Source of the DNA: Clostridia bacterium | GTDB lineage: Bacteria; Bacillota_A; Clostridia; Oscillospirales; Acutalibacteraceae | Length of the DNA stretch: 13,675 nt | Assembly: GCA_009930155.1 (NCBI GenBank) | Contig: RZYX01000046.1 | Location: 1-13,675 of the forward strand | Direction: 5' to 3' | Shown: piece after piece, positions 1 to 7,765 of the stretch | Position numbering within the stretch: position 1 is the first letter of the stretch | Layout of the letters: each line of letters opens with the position of its first letter | Program-made: the position numbers and the translations under genes | The notes under the pieces: model-generated | The model's database searches: none | The model's input: only the letters and a program-made list of their open reading frames with translations | Told to the model about the DNA's origin: nothing

Positions 1-502
1 ATGCCATTACAAGCAAATCTGCCGATGCTTTACTTGCCGAATAAGGCGAAGATGTGTGTATTGGTGTTGTTTCGGTAAAAAACAAATCAGGCCTATCAAG
101 AGGCAAATCACCATACACTTCATCTGTTGAAACCTGATGAAATCTTGAAATACCAAACTTATTAAACGCATCAAGAAGAACAGATGTGCCTATTATATTT
201 GTCTTTAAGAACACCTCTGGAGTATCTATTGAGCGGTCAACATGTGACTCTGCCGCAAAATTTACAACGGTATCAAACACCTCTGTTTCAAACAGTTCAT
301 AAACAAATTCCCTGTCTGTTATATCCCCTTTTACGAACTTGAAGTTTTCATTTTTAAGTATAGGAGCAAGTGTGGCAAGATCACCCGCATAGGTAAGCTT
401 GTCAAGGCAAACTACTTTACAATCCTTATGATTTTCAAGCATATAATAAATAAAATTACTGCCAATAAATCCAGCACCGCCGGTTACCAATATCTTTTTC
501 AT
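1..502 (-). CDS. rmlB: dTDP-glucose 4,6-dehydratase, N-terminal part (cut by window edge)
   Basis: Partial gene: 167 residues are visible from the ATG at 500-502 and the frame stays open to base 1, so about half of a usual 320-350 residue protein is present. The visible part is an extended short-chain dehydrogenase: the NAD-binding glycine motif TGGAGFIGSN lies at residues 7-16, D34 follows the second strand, NFAAESHVDRS lies at 81-91, the catalytic STDE at 125-128, and the YxxxK pair is Y154/K158. The STDE plus AAESHVDRS signature separates RmlB from UDP-glucose epimerases. RmlB makes dTDP-4-keto-6-deoxyglucose in the cytoplasm, the second step of dTDP-rhamnose synthesis for surface polysaccharides. 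The start is set by GGAG at 509-512. An in-frame ATG at 512-514 has no such site. It lies 26 bases after tsaD, so it probably shares that transcript although the functions are unrelated. Confidence 0.93.
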   Translation of the reverse strand, partial: MKKILVTGGAGFIGSNFIYYMLENHKDCKVVCLDKLTYAGDLATLAPILKNENFKFVKGDITDREFVYELFETEVFDTVVNFAAESHVDRSIDTPEVFLKTNIIGTSVLLDAFNKFGISRFHQVSTDEVYGDLPLDRPDLFFTETTPIHTSSPYSASKASADLLVMA

Positions 503-528
503 AACATTCTCCATTTTATTTGAAAGTT

Positions 529-1542
529 TTATAATTTATAATCTATAGGCAATGAAGCCTTTGCATTCAAATCCATTTGAGCAATATTACCGCTTAAAAA
601 CTCGTAATATCCCTGTGCTCCAACCATCGCTGCATTATCTCCACAAAGTGAAATCTCGGGCATGTATAATTGCCAGCCATTACGCCTGCATATTTCCCCA
701 CACCTTGCACGAAGCATAGAATTTGCAGAAACTCCACCAGCTAGTGCAATTTTGGTATATCCATAACGCTTTGCAACTTTTTCTAAATTTTCGGTAAGAC
801 AGTTTACAACAGCATTTATAAAAGATGCGCCCATATCTGCAACCTCTATCTTTTCTCCTTTTTGCTCTGCATTATGAATTGTGTTTATAACCGCAGTTTT
901 AAGCCCAGAAAAGCTAAAGTCATATTCACTGCCATCAACTCTAGGGTGTGGCATTTTATAGGCGTTTATGTTGCCACCTTGTGACGCTTTATCAAGATTA
1001 AGCCCACCAGGATAAGGAATACCCATAGCTCTTGCTGCTTTGTCAAGTGCTTCTCCAGCCGCATCATCCCGAGTTTTACCGATTATATTAAAGTCTGTAT
1101 AATCCTTAACTTCTATTATATGGCTATGCCCACCTGAAACAACAAGGCATAAAAATGGTGGTTTAAGTTCGCTGTGCGTTATATAGTTTGACGCAATATG
1201 CGAACGAAGATGATGAACAGGGACAAGTGGTAGTCCCGTGGACATGGAAAGTCCCTTTGCAAAATTCACTCCAACCAAAAGAGCACCAATAAGCCCAGGT
1301 GCATATGTAACCGCCAATGCATCTAAATCAGACAACTCACAATTTGCAGCTGCAAGAGCCTGCTTAGTTATGCCCACTATAGATTCAGCATGCCTTCTGG
1401 ATGCTATCTCTGGAACTACTCCACCGTATAATTTATGTTCTTCAACTTGTGATGCAATAACACTAGACAGAACATTTCTGCCGTCTTCAACAACTGCCGC
1501 CGCAGTTTCATCGCATGAACTCTCTATAGCAAGAAGCTTCAA
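529..1542 (-). CDS. tsaD: tRNA N6-threonylcarbamoyladenosine transferase TsaD
   Basis: TsaD (Kae1/Gcp/YgjD family) transfers the threonylcarbamoyl group to A37 of ANN-decoding tRNAs, working with TsaB and TsaE in bacteria. The 337-residue length is normal. The metal ligands are visible as H111 and H115 in VHHLRSH and D302 in LCGDNAAM. The ATPase-fold loops are SGGHS (136-140) and LAGGVSANS (267-275). The middle residues of the HHxxxH motif (LRS instead of MEG) are, as I recall, a common clostridial variant. Translation starts at a TTG that overlaps the rimI stop in the four bases TTGA, with GAGGGGG seven bases upstream, so it is probably coupled to rimI. TsaB and TsaE, often next to rimI-tsaD, are not in this window. 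Confidence 0.97.
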   Translation of the reverse strand: MKLLAIESSCDETAAAVVEDGRNVLSSVIASQVEEHKLYGGVVPEIASRRHAESIVGITKQALAAANCELSDLDALAVTYAPGLIGALLVGVNFAKGLSMSTGLPLVPVHHLRSHIASNYITHSELKPPFLCLVVSGGHSHIIEVKDYTDFNIIGKTRDDAAGEALDKAARAMGIPYPGGLNLDKASQGGNINAYKMPHPRVDGSEYDFSFSGLKTAVINTIHNAEQKGEKIEVADMGASFINAVVNCLTENLEKVAKRYGYTKIALAGGVSANSMLRARCGEICRRNGWQLYMPEISLCGDNAAMVGAQGYYEFLSGNIAQMDLNAKASLPIDYKL

Positions 1543-2003
1543 ATTACTTCCCCCTCTTTAAAGCTTTTATAAAAGTTTTTAGTCATTATAACTCCATCTT
1601 CTTGTGGACTTTCATAAAACTTTTTTCTGATTCCCTGTGGTTCAAACCCAAGCTTTTTATAAAGCCCAATTGCCACAAGGTTTAACTGCCTTACCTCTAG
1701 CGTTATAAAACTTGCGCCATTTTCCCCTGCACTGCTTAATGCTGCTTTTAAAAGACTTGTACCAATACCTCTACCTCGGCTATTTTTGCTCACCGCAATA
1801 TTTGTTATATAACATTCATCAAGCACTGTGTGTGTGCCAATATAGCCCACCACACAACCATCACTGTGTGCTACAAAAAACTTTGCAAGAGGATTTGAAA
1901 GCTCGTCTTCTATGCTCTTTTTTGACCATGGAGAAGAAAAGCACTCACACTCCAAATTAAAAATGCCTTCAACATCCTGCTGGTTCATTTCTAATATTTC
2001 CAT
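1539..2003 (-). CDS. rimI: Ribosomal protein S18-alanine N-acetyltransferase RimI (GNAT family)
   Basis: A GNAT acetyltransferase of 154 residues, close to the family's usual 145-160. It acetylates the N-terminal alanine of ribosomal protein S18 using acetyl-CoA. Typical RimI features are CFSSPWS near residue 21, the acetyl-CoA loop RGRGIG at 76-81, and LEVRxxN at 102-108. The general base E103 and general acid Y115 of characterised RimI fall on exactly the same residue numbers when the ATG at 2001-2003 is used. That supports this start over an in-frame ATG at 2028-2030, which overlaps polA and has no ribosome binding site. The chosen start follows the polA stop by five bases, with AAAGGG lying across the end of polA. 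It overlaps tsaD by four bases. The rimI-tsaD pairing is common in Firmicutes. Confidence 0.9.
   Translation of the reverse strand: MEILEMNQQDVEGIFNLECECFSSPWSKKSIEDELSNPLAKFFVAHSDGCVVGYIGTHTVLDECYITNIAVSKNSRGRGIGTSLLKAALSSAGENGASFITLEVRQLNLVAIGLYKKLGFEPQGIRKKFYESPQEDGVIMTKNFYKSFKEGEVI
1550..1556 (-). promoter_or_regulatory. Ribosome binding site fixing the TTG start of tsaD
   Basis: GAGGGGG on the minus strand lies inside the end of rimI, seven bases before the TTG at 1540-1542. It supports TTG as the true tsaD start, because no in-frame ATG lies close by and the protein begins with the conserved first strand MKLLAIESSCDET. Confidence 0.7.
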
Positions 2004-2008
2004 AAAAA

Positions 2009-4603
2009 TTAACCCTTTGCACCATACCATGTTTTATCACTATGGACATCAACGGTCATCGGCACTTTTAGCTTGCATGCATTTTCCATCTCTTCTTTTA
2101 AAATCTGCGATGCACGCTCGCACTCCTGAATAGGTGCTTCTACTATCAATTCATCATGTACTTGAAGTATAAGTCGGGATTTCATACCCTCGTTTATAAG
2201 CCTTTGATACACTCTTACCATAGCTATTTTTATTATATCCGCCGCAGTACCCTGAATTGGCATATTCCTTGCCACTCTTTCTCCAAACGCTCTAAGCATA
2301 CCATTTGATGCTGTAAGCTCTGGCAAATATCTACGACGATTAAAAGTTGTGGTTACATATCCATTTTGCCTAGCATTTTCTACAACTGTATCCATATACT
2401 CACGAACACCTGAATAATGCTCTAAATAACCCTTTATATATGTGTCTGCCTCTGCCCTTGTAACTCCGATATCCTTTGCAAGTGAAAAAGCACCAATACC
2501 ATAAACAATACCAAAGTTAACAGCCTTTGCCCTACTTCTCATCATCGGTGTTACCATTGAAATGGGCAAACCAAACACCTGTGATGCTGTTATTGTGTGG
2601 ATGTCATCATCATTCAAAAATGCATTTATCATAACTTCGTCATTTGAAATATCTGCAAGCACCCTAAGCTCAATTTGTGAATAGTCCGCATCAACAAGCA
2701 CATATCCTTCTTTAGCATTGAAGAACTTGCGAAATTCTCTTCCTATTGGTGAGCGTACGGGAATGTTTTGAAGATTTGGTTCTGTTGATGATATTCTGCC
2801 TGTTCTTGTTTCTGTTTGATTAAGTGTTGAGTGAATTCTGCCATCTTTTGCTATTACTTTTAGCAAGCCATCACAATAAGTTGATTTAAGTTTTGCAAGA
2901 GTTCTGTATTCCAAAATATCGGCAACAGCTGGATGCATATGTGCAAGACCCTCTAAAACATCAACACTTGTGGAATATCCGCTTTTTGTCTTTTTCTTTG
3001 CTGGCAAGCCAAGCTTTTCAAACAAAGCTACTCCAAGCTGTTTTGGCGAGTTCAAATTAAACTCATAACCAACCTGCTCATATACTCTTTTTTCTATCTC
3101 TGCTATCTTTTGTGCAAGCTCATTTCCAAAGTCGGTTATGCCTTGCCCATCAACCTCAAAGCCTATTCTCTCCATTGATGCAAGAACCTTAGCCAGTGGC
3201 ACTTCAATATCATAAAGCAATGATTGCTGATTGTTTTGCTCAATTATGGCACCTAGTGTGTTGCAAGTTGAAAGCAACAATGCCGCTTGCTGTACCTTTT
3301 CATTTTCAGATTGCACTGATACCTGTGGCACATTGTACTCTTGTGAAAGACGAACAATATCATATCCGCTAGCAGACGGATTAAGTATATATCCCGCCAA
3401 AGATACATCCATTTTTACATTTTTTATATCTATATTATTATCAAGACAAAATTTAAACAGCTCTTTACTATCTGCTGTATATTTTTCTATTTGCTCATCA
3501 GATAAAAATTTTGCAACAAATGATATAAACTCCATATTTGTGTTGCTTACAATCACTATTTTTGAATCTATGCAAAAGTACATATCTGTAATCTGTCCGT
3601 TTTTATATTCTATTATGAAATATGCTTTTAAATCCTGTTTTATGCTTGCAAGAAGAGAATTATAATCCATACACTCTTCAATTGCCATACTTTTTACTTT
3701 TACTTTCTCTTTTTCTTGATTTCCAATCTCTCCATTTGATTTTACGCCAAGCCTTTCAATCATCCCAAACATTTCAAGCGATGCAAGAAGCTTAAGTGAA
3801 CTTTCATTGTCTACGCTGCCTTGAATATAACTTTCAACTTGGGTATCTATTGGCACTTCTAAATATATTTCTCCAAGCTTACGGCTTAAATATGCCATTT
3901 CCTTGTCCTTTTTAAGCTTATCCTTAGTGCCTTGCTTTATATCAAGCGTGTCAATATTTTCGTATATATAATCAACATTTGAAAATCTTAAAATAAGGTC
4001 GGATGCTGTTTTTTGTCCAACTCCTGCAACACCTGGAATATTGTCTGAGCTGTCACCCATAAGTGCTTTTATTTCTATAAGTTGTTTTGGCTCAACGCCA
4101 TATTCTTCTTTTATCTTTTCTGTATCATAACGGATTGTTTGTGGTTTTCCCATTTTTGTAGATGCAAGCAAAACTATAGTGTTATCACCAACAAGTTGCA
4201 AGCTATCCCTATCACCTGTTGCTATATAACAGCAATCATTACCCTTACAGGAAGCAGAAAGTGTGCCTAAAATATCGTCAGCCTCATATCCCTCTTTCTC
4301 AACTATTGTGTAGCCGAGTGCCGTTAAAAGCTCTTTTAAAATTGGCATCTGCTGAGCAAGCTCTGGTGGCATACCTTTTCGTTGTGCCTTGTAACCATCA
4401 TACATCTTATGCCTAAAAGTTGGTGCTCTTAGGTCAAATGCTATTGCAACTGCATCTGGCGAATATTCATCCTTAAGCTTTGTAAGAATATTCATAAAAC
4501 CATAAATGCCATTGGTAAATCTGCCATCCTTTGTTGTTAGCAATTTTATGCCATAAAAGGCTCTGTTTAATATGCTATTACCGTCAATTGCAAGAAGCTT
4601 CAT
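2009..4603 (-). CDS. polA: DNA polymerase I with 5' nuclease and inactive proofreading domain
   Basis: An 864-residue family A polymerase that fills gaps and removes RNA primers during repair and Okazaki fragment maturation. The 5' nuclease domain (about 1-290) shows D7 in DGNS, EADD at 107-110, GDRDS at 130-134 and GDSSDNIPG at 183-191. The middle domain (about 300-470) has no DxE pair at the expected exonuclease I site (around FIIEYK, 329-334) and no clear exonuclease II or III aspartates, so proofreading is probably lost, as in Bacillus and Taq enzymes. The polymerase domain has motif A with D640 and E645, the O helix with K693, F697 and Y701, and motif C with D817 and E818. The ATG at 4601-4603 has AAAGGA upstream. 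It is the first gene of polA-rimI-tsaD-rmlB and is read from the promoter at 4649-4677. F697 corresponds to the Taq residue that disfavours dideoxynucleotides. Confidence 0.98.
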   Translation of the reverse strand: MKLLAIDGNSILNRAFYGIKLLTTKDGRFTNGIYGFMNILTKLKDEYSPDAVAIAFDLRAPTFRHKMYDGYKAQRKGMPPELAQQMPILKELLTALGYTIVEKEGYEADDILGTLSASCKGNDCCYIATGDRDSLQLVGDNTIVLLASTKMGKPQTIRYDTEKIKEEYGVEPKQLIEIKALMGDSSDNIPGVAGVGQKTASDLILRFSNVDYIYENIDTLDIKQGTKDKLKKDKEMAYLSRKLGEIYLEVPIDTQVESYIQGSVDNESSLKLLASLEMFGMIERLGVKSNGEIGNQEKEKVKVKSMAIEECMDYNSLLASIKQDLKAYFIIEYKNGQITDMYFCIDSKIVIVSNTNMEFISFVAKFLSDEQIEKYTADSKELFKFCLDNNIDIKNVKMDVSLAGYILNPSASGYDIVRLSQEYNVPQVSVQSENEKVQQAALLLSTCNTLGAIIEQNNQQSLLYDIEVPLAKVLASMERIGFEVDGQGITDFGNELAQKIAEIEKRVYEQVGYEFNLNSPKQLGVALFEKLGLPAKKKTKSGYSTSVDVLEGLAHMHPAVADILEYRTLAKLKSTYCDGLLKVIAKDGRIHSTLNQTETRTGRISSTEPNLQNIPVRSPIGREFRKFFNAKEGYVLVDADYSQIELRVLADISNDEVMINAFLNDDDIHTITASQVFGLPISMVTPMMRSRAKAVNFGIVYGIGAFSLAKDIGVTRAEADTYIKGYLEHYSGVREYMDTVVENARQNGYVTTTFNRRRYLPELTASNGMLRAFGERVARNMPIQGTAADIIKIAMVRVYQRLINEGMKSRLILQVHDELIVEAPIQECERASQILKEEMENACKLKVPMTVDVHSDKTWYGAKG

Positions 4604-4648
4604 AGTGTCGTCCTTTCAGGGATATTAAGCTATAAAATTATCCGAAAT

Positions 4649-4677
4649 ATTATATCATTAAATATAAAATATTGCAA
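4649..4677 (-). promoter_or_regulatory. Predicted promoter of the polA-rimI-tsaD-rmlB operon
   Basis: On the minus strand TTGCAA (4672-4677) is followed after 17 bases by a perfect TATAAT (4649-4654), preceded by TGA so that the -10 is extended (TGATATAAT). Transcription should begin near 4642, giving a leader of roughly 40 bases before the polA ATG at 4603. This is a strong sigma-A type promoter by sequence. It shares its -35 with the divergent dus promoter. Confidence 0.75.
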
Positions 4678-4699
4678 ATTGTTGGGTTTATGCTAAAAT
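4672..4699 (+). promoter_or_regulatory. Predicted promoter of dus (divergent from polA)
   Basis: TTGCAA at 4672-4677 is followed after 16 bases by TAAAAT at 4694-4699, which is preceded by TGC and so forms an extended -10. Transcription should begin near 4706, about 43 bases before the dus start. The -35 hexamer is its own reverse complement and is the same six bases used by the polA promoter in the other direction. Confidence 0.65.
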
Positions 4700-4706
4700 A
4701 TATTAA

Positions 4707-4729
4707 ATCGCTGATTTTTAGCGGTTTTT
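4707..4729 (+). other. Small leader hairpin with T-run upstream of dus
   Basis: ATCGCT (4707-4712) can pair with AGCGGT (4720-4725) through six pairs, one of them T-G, across a seven-base loop, followed by TTTTT ending at 4729. It sits just after the predicted start of transcription. The stem is short, so it may be a weak attenuator or may mean nothing. Confidence 0.25.
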
Positions 4730-4736
4730 ATAAAGT

Positions 4737-4742
4737 GAGGTG
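4737..4742 (+). promoter_or_regulatory. Ribosome binding site fixing the TTG start of dus
   Basis: GAGGTG lies six bases before TTG at 4749-4751. No in-frame ATG lies nearby that would keep the conserved N-terminal APMAGV strand intact, so TTG is the likely start. Confidence 0.7.
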
Positions 4743-4748
4743 TAACTT

Positions 4749-5723
4749 TTGAATATCGGAAATGTTAAGATAGATGGCTGTGCCGCTCTAGCTCCAATGG
4801 CTGGGGTTGCGGACAGAGCTTTTCGTGAAGTCTGCGTTGGTTATGGTGCTTCATATGTTATTGGCGAAATGGCAAGTTCTAAGGGAATTACTTTGTCTGA
4901 CAATAAAAGTACGGAGCTTTTAACCGTTTATGACATCGAGCGTCCTGCGGGTATTCAGCTATTTGGTGACGACCCAAAAGTCGTTGCTCAGGCAGCTGTA
5001 AAGGCAATGGACTTTACCCCTGATATTATTGATATAAACATGGGCTGTCCCGCTCCTAAAGTCGCAAGCAATGGCGGTGGCTCTGCACTACTTAAAAACC
5101 CGCAGCTTGCACAAGAAATCGCACAAGCTGTTGTGCAGATTGTTGATGTTCCTGTCACCGTTAAAATTCGTTCTGGCTGGGATTTTGATAATATTGTTGC
5201 AGTTGAAATGGCAAAGCGAATGGAAAGCGTTGGCGTTAGTGCAATCACCGTTCACGGGCGTACAAAAATGCAAATGTATGCTCCACCAGTTAATGTTGAT
5301 ATTATAAGTCAGGTTAAAAATGCCGTATCTATACCCGTTATTGGCAATGGTGATATTGTTGACGGTATAACCGCCACAAAAATGTTTGAAGACACTAATT
5401 GTGACCTTGTTATGGTTGGCAGAGGTGCCCTAGGCAGACCTTGGGTATTTTCCCAAATCAGTGCATATAAAAATCATGGCGTTATTTTACCTGAGCCACC
5501 TGTTTCTGAACGAATGATGGTTATGATACGACACATACGCAAACTTTGTGAATACAAGGGTGATTATATTGGCATGCGTGAAGCACGCAAACACGCCTCA
5601 TGGTATATCAAAGGCATGCGTGGTGCGGCAGGCTTTAGGCAAGAAATTGGAAAGCTTGAAAAAATGGAACAACTTGAAGAGCTTGCATATAAAGTTGTTA
5701 TGCTATCTAAGGATGATGAATAA
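4749..5723 (+). CDS. dus: tRNA-dihydrouridine synthase (DusB-like)
   Basis: A 324-residue FMN-dependent enzyme that reduces uridines to dihydrouridine in the tRNA D-loop. The TIM-barrel signatures are all present: APMAGVADRAFR at 15-26, the DINMGCP motif with catalytic C100, VKIRSGW at 138-144 with K139, TVHGRT at 167-172 with H169, and the FMN phosphate-binding VGRGALGRPW at 223-232. Length and motif spellings fit DusB, the usual Firmicutes form, but which uridines it modifies cannot be told from sequence alone. It starts at TTG with GAGGTG six bases upstream. It is the first gene of the plus-strand block and faces polA across a 145-base gap. metG begins 104 bases later, possibly with its own promoter as well as read-through. 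Confidence 0.95.
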   Translation: MNIGNVKIDGCAALAPMAGVADRAFREVCVGYGASYVIGEMASSKGITLSDNKSTELLTVYDIERPAGIQLFGDDPKVVAQAAVKAMDFTPDIIDINMGCPAPKVASNGGGSALLKNPQLAQEIAQAVVQIVDVPVTVKIRSGWDFDNIVAVEMAKRMESVGVSAITVHGRTKMQMYAPPVNVDIISQVKNAVSIPVIGNGDIVDGITATKMFEDTNCDLVMVGRGALGRPWVFSQISAYKNHGVILPEPPVSERMMVMIRHIRKLCEYKGDYIGMREARKHASWYIKGMRGAAGFRQEIGKLEKMEQLEELAYKVVMLSKDDE

Positions 5724-5726
5724 TCC

Positions 5727-5756
5727 TTGAAAACCACATAGAATATAGTATATACT
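5727..5756 (+). promoter_or_regulatory. Possible promoter of metG
   Basis: TTGAAA (5727-5732) and TATACT (5751-5756) are separated by 18 bases in the dus-metG gap. Transcription would begin near 5763, leaving a leader of about 65 bases. That is too short for a T-box, and I see no T-box motif. Confidence 0.45.
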
Positions 5757-5772
5757 GATTTTATGCAATACC

Positions 5773-5791
5773 TATCGGCGATGTGCTGATA
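5773..5791 (+). other. Leader hairpin upstream of metG
   Basis: TATCGGC (5773-5779) pairs with GCTGATA (5785-5791) through seven pairs, one of them G-T, over a five-base loop. No T-run follows, so it is not a terminator. It lies between the possible metG promoter and its ribosome binding site and could stabilise the transcript, but nothing shows a function. Confidence 0.3.
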
Positions 5792-5814
5792 TTAAATGAT
5801 ATGTTTTATAATTT

Positions 5815-5820
5815 AGGAGG
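5815..5820 (+). promoter_or_regulatory. Ribosome binding site deciding the metG start
   Basis: A perfect AGGAGG is followed after seven bases by TTG at 5828-5830. An upstream in-frame GTG at 5783 would add 15 residues, read through the ribosome binding site itself and have no site of its own. The TTG start also gives the usual family N-terminus just before the first strand (KYYITTAIAY). Confidence 0.85.
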
Positions 5821-5827
5821 AATAGGC

Positions 5828-7765
5828 TTGAATAAGGGCAAATACTACATTACCACTGCCATCGCTTACACTTCTCGTAAGCCACACATAGGAAACACCT
5901 ATGAAATTGTTATGACAGATGCACTTGCAAGGTACAAAAGAATGCAAGGCTATGATGTTTTCTTTTTAACTGGAACAGATGAGCACGGTCAAAAAATCGA
6001 GGAATATGCAAAGGATTCTGGCATTTCTCCAAAAGAATATGTTGATAATGTTTGCGGTGAAATTCGTGAAATTTGCGATCTTTTGAATACTACTTACGAT
6101 AAGTTCATCCGCACTACTGATGATTATCATGAGGCGGCTGTTCAAAAGATTTTTAAAAAGCTTTATGAGCAAGATGATATTTATAAAAGTGAATACGAAG
6201 GTCTTTATTGCACTCCTTGCGAGTCTTTCTGGACTCAATCACAACTTGCTGACGGAAAATGCCCTGACTGTGGCAGAGAAGTAAAGCCAACAAAAGAAGA
6301 AGCTTATTTCCTTAGGCTTTCAAAATATCAAAAACAACTTGAAAAATATATTGAGGACAACCCTGATTTTATCTATCCTGAAAGCAGAAAAAAAGAAATG
6401 ATAAACAACTTTATCAAACCTGGTTTGCAGGATTTATGCGTTTCCAGAACATCTTTCAAATGGGGTATCCCCGTTGATTTTGATGATAATCATGTTGTTT
6501 ATGTTTGGATTGATGCTCTTTCAAACTATATTACCGCCCTTGGTTACAGCCCAGACGGTTCAGGCGAGCTTTATAAAAAATACTGGCCTGCTGATGTTCA
6601 TATCATTGGCAAGGATATTGTACGATTCCACTCAATTTACTGGACTATTATGCTTATGGCTCTTGGCGAACCTTTGCCAAAGCAAGTTTTTGGTCACCCT
6701 TGGCTTTTATTTGGCAACGATAAGATGTCAAAATCCCGTGGAAATGTTATTTATGCTGATGACCTTGTAAAGCTTTTTGGTGTGGACGCTGTTAGATATT
6801 ATCTGCTGTCCGAGATGCCATATACATCTGACGGTTCAATAACATATGAAACCATCATTGAACGCTATAATTCTGATCTTGCAAACACTCTTGGCAATCT
6901 TGTTAACAGAACTATTGCTATGTCAAACAAATATTTTGACGGAGAAATTTTACCTGCTTGTGAAAAAGGTGAGTTTGATGAAGAACTTTCAGCACTTGCC
7001 GTTAACACAGTTGCAAAAGTTGAAAGTCTTTTGGCAGAGTACAGAATTAGTGATTCTTTGGAAGCTATTTTAAATCTTGCAAAGCGTAGCAACAAGTACA
7101 TTGATGAAACTGCACCATGGGTTCTTGCAAAGGACGAGGATAAGAAGGCAAGACTTGGGACTGTGCTTTATAATTTGCTCGAAAGTATCCGTTTTGTTGC
7201 TATTCTTATTTCTCCATTTATGCCTGACACTGCAAAGGCAATTCTTGAGCAAATGAATACAGATGTAACAAGCTATGACAGTCTTAATAGCTTCGGTAAC
7301 CTCAAAGCTGGTACAAAAGTTGGAGTTGCTACACCTTTATTCAGTCGCATTGACTCTGAAAAAATGCTTGCTGAAATTGAACTGAGCTTAGATAATAAAA
7401 AAGAAGAAAATAAAGAAACTGAAAAAGTTGAAGGCATTGCCCAAATCGGCATTGATGACTTTTTAAAGGTTGATTTAAAAGTTGCCGAAATAAAGGAATG
7501 TATGCCAATTAAAAGAGCTAAAAAACTACTTCAGCTTACTCTTGACGATGGAAGTGGAAGCCTGAGAACAGTTGCGTCTGGCATTGCTAAGTGGTATAAG
7601 CCCGAAGATTTAATTGGCCACAAGGTTGTAGTTGTTGCAAACCTTAAACCCGCTGTACTTTGCGGTGTTGAAAGCTGTGGAATGATTTTAGCGGCTGACT
7701 GTGCAAATGATGATGTTCAAGTTTTGTTTGTTGACAACCTTGACATTGGAGCAAAGATAAGATAA
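5828..7765 (+). CDS. metG: Methionyl-tRNA synthetase with C-terminal tRNA-binding domain
   Basis: With the TTG start the protein has 645 residues, typical of the long Firmicutes form. It charges tRNA(Met) with methionine in the cytoplasm. Class I signatures are PHIGN at 19-23 and KMSKS at 299-303. The insertion holds a zinc knuckle of two CxxC pairs (C128, C131, C145, C148). The anticodon-binding helical domain includes NLVNR near 357-361. A lysine- and glutamate-rich linker (about 520-535) leads to an EMAP/Trbp111-like tRNA-binding fold from about 540 to the end, which in relatives forms the dimer. The gene follows dus and its TAA stop shares one base with the tatD ATG (TAATG), so the two are translationally linked. 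metG-tatD is a conserved Firmicutes pair. Confidence 0.97.
   Translation: MNKGKYYITTAIAYTSRKPHIGNTYEIVMTDALARYKRMQGYDVFFLTGTDEHGQKIEEYAKDSGISPKEYVDNVCGEIREICDLLNTTYDKFIRTTDDYHEAAVQKIFKKLYEQDDIYKSEYEGLYCTPCESFWTQSQLADGKCPDCGREVKPTKEEAYFLRLSKYQKQLEKYIEDNPDFIYPESRKKEMINNFIKPGLQDLCVSRTSFKWGIPVDFDDNHVVYVWIDALSNYITALGYSPDGSGELYKKYWPADVHIIGKDIVRFHSIYWTIMLMALGEPLPKQVFGHPWLLFGNDKMSKSRGNVIYADDLVKLFGVDAVRYYLLSEMPYTSDGSITYETIIERYNSDLANTLGNLVNRTIAMSNKYFDGEILPACEKGEFDEELSALAVNTVAKVESLLAEYRISDSLEAILNLAKRSNKYIDETAPWVLAKDEDKKARLGTVLYNLLESIRFVAILISPFMPDTAKAILEQMNTDVTSYDSLNSFGNLKAGTKVGVATPLFSRIDSEKMLAEIELSLDNKKEENKETEKVEGIAQIGIDDFLKVDLKVAEIKECMPIKRAKKLLQLTLDDGSGSLRTVASGIAKWYKPEDLIGHKVVVVANLKPAVLCGVESCGMILAADCANDDVQVLFVDNLDIGAKIR

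Noticed and set aside
310..480. Possibility that the left-edge gene is a UDP-glucose 4-epimerase
   Set aside because: The STDEVYG motif with Asp-Glu next to Thr, and AAESHVDRS, are RmlB dehydratase signatures rather than GalE.
300..480. tRNA, CRISPR, IS or phage elements anywhere in the window
   Set aside because: No regular direct repeats, transposase or integrase motifs, or cloverleaf patterns were seen on reading both strands.
2004..2030. The longer rimI start at ATG 2028-2030
   Set aside because: It has no ribosome binding site, overlaps polA, and shifts E103 and Y115 away from their family positions.
3231..3665. A 144-codon plus-strand open frame inside polA
   Set aside because: It lies antisense to a continuous PolA reading frame and shows no motif or ribosome binding site.
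1525..4603. tsaD and polA both begin with nearly the same 13-17 bases and both encode MKLLAI
   Set aside because: Both proteins begin with a first beta strand leading to an acidic residue, and similar codon choice explains the match. There is no flanking similarity to suggest duplication.
5783..5827. GTG start for metG giving 15 extra residues
   Set aside because: The extension would be translated through the perfect AGGAGG at 5815-5820, and it does not match the family's N-terminus.
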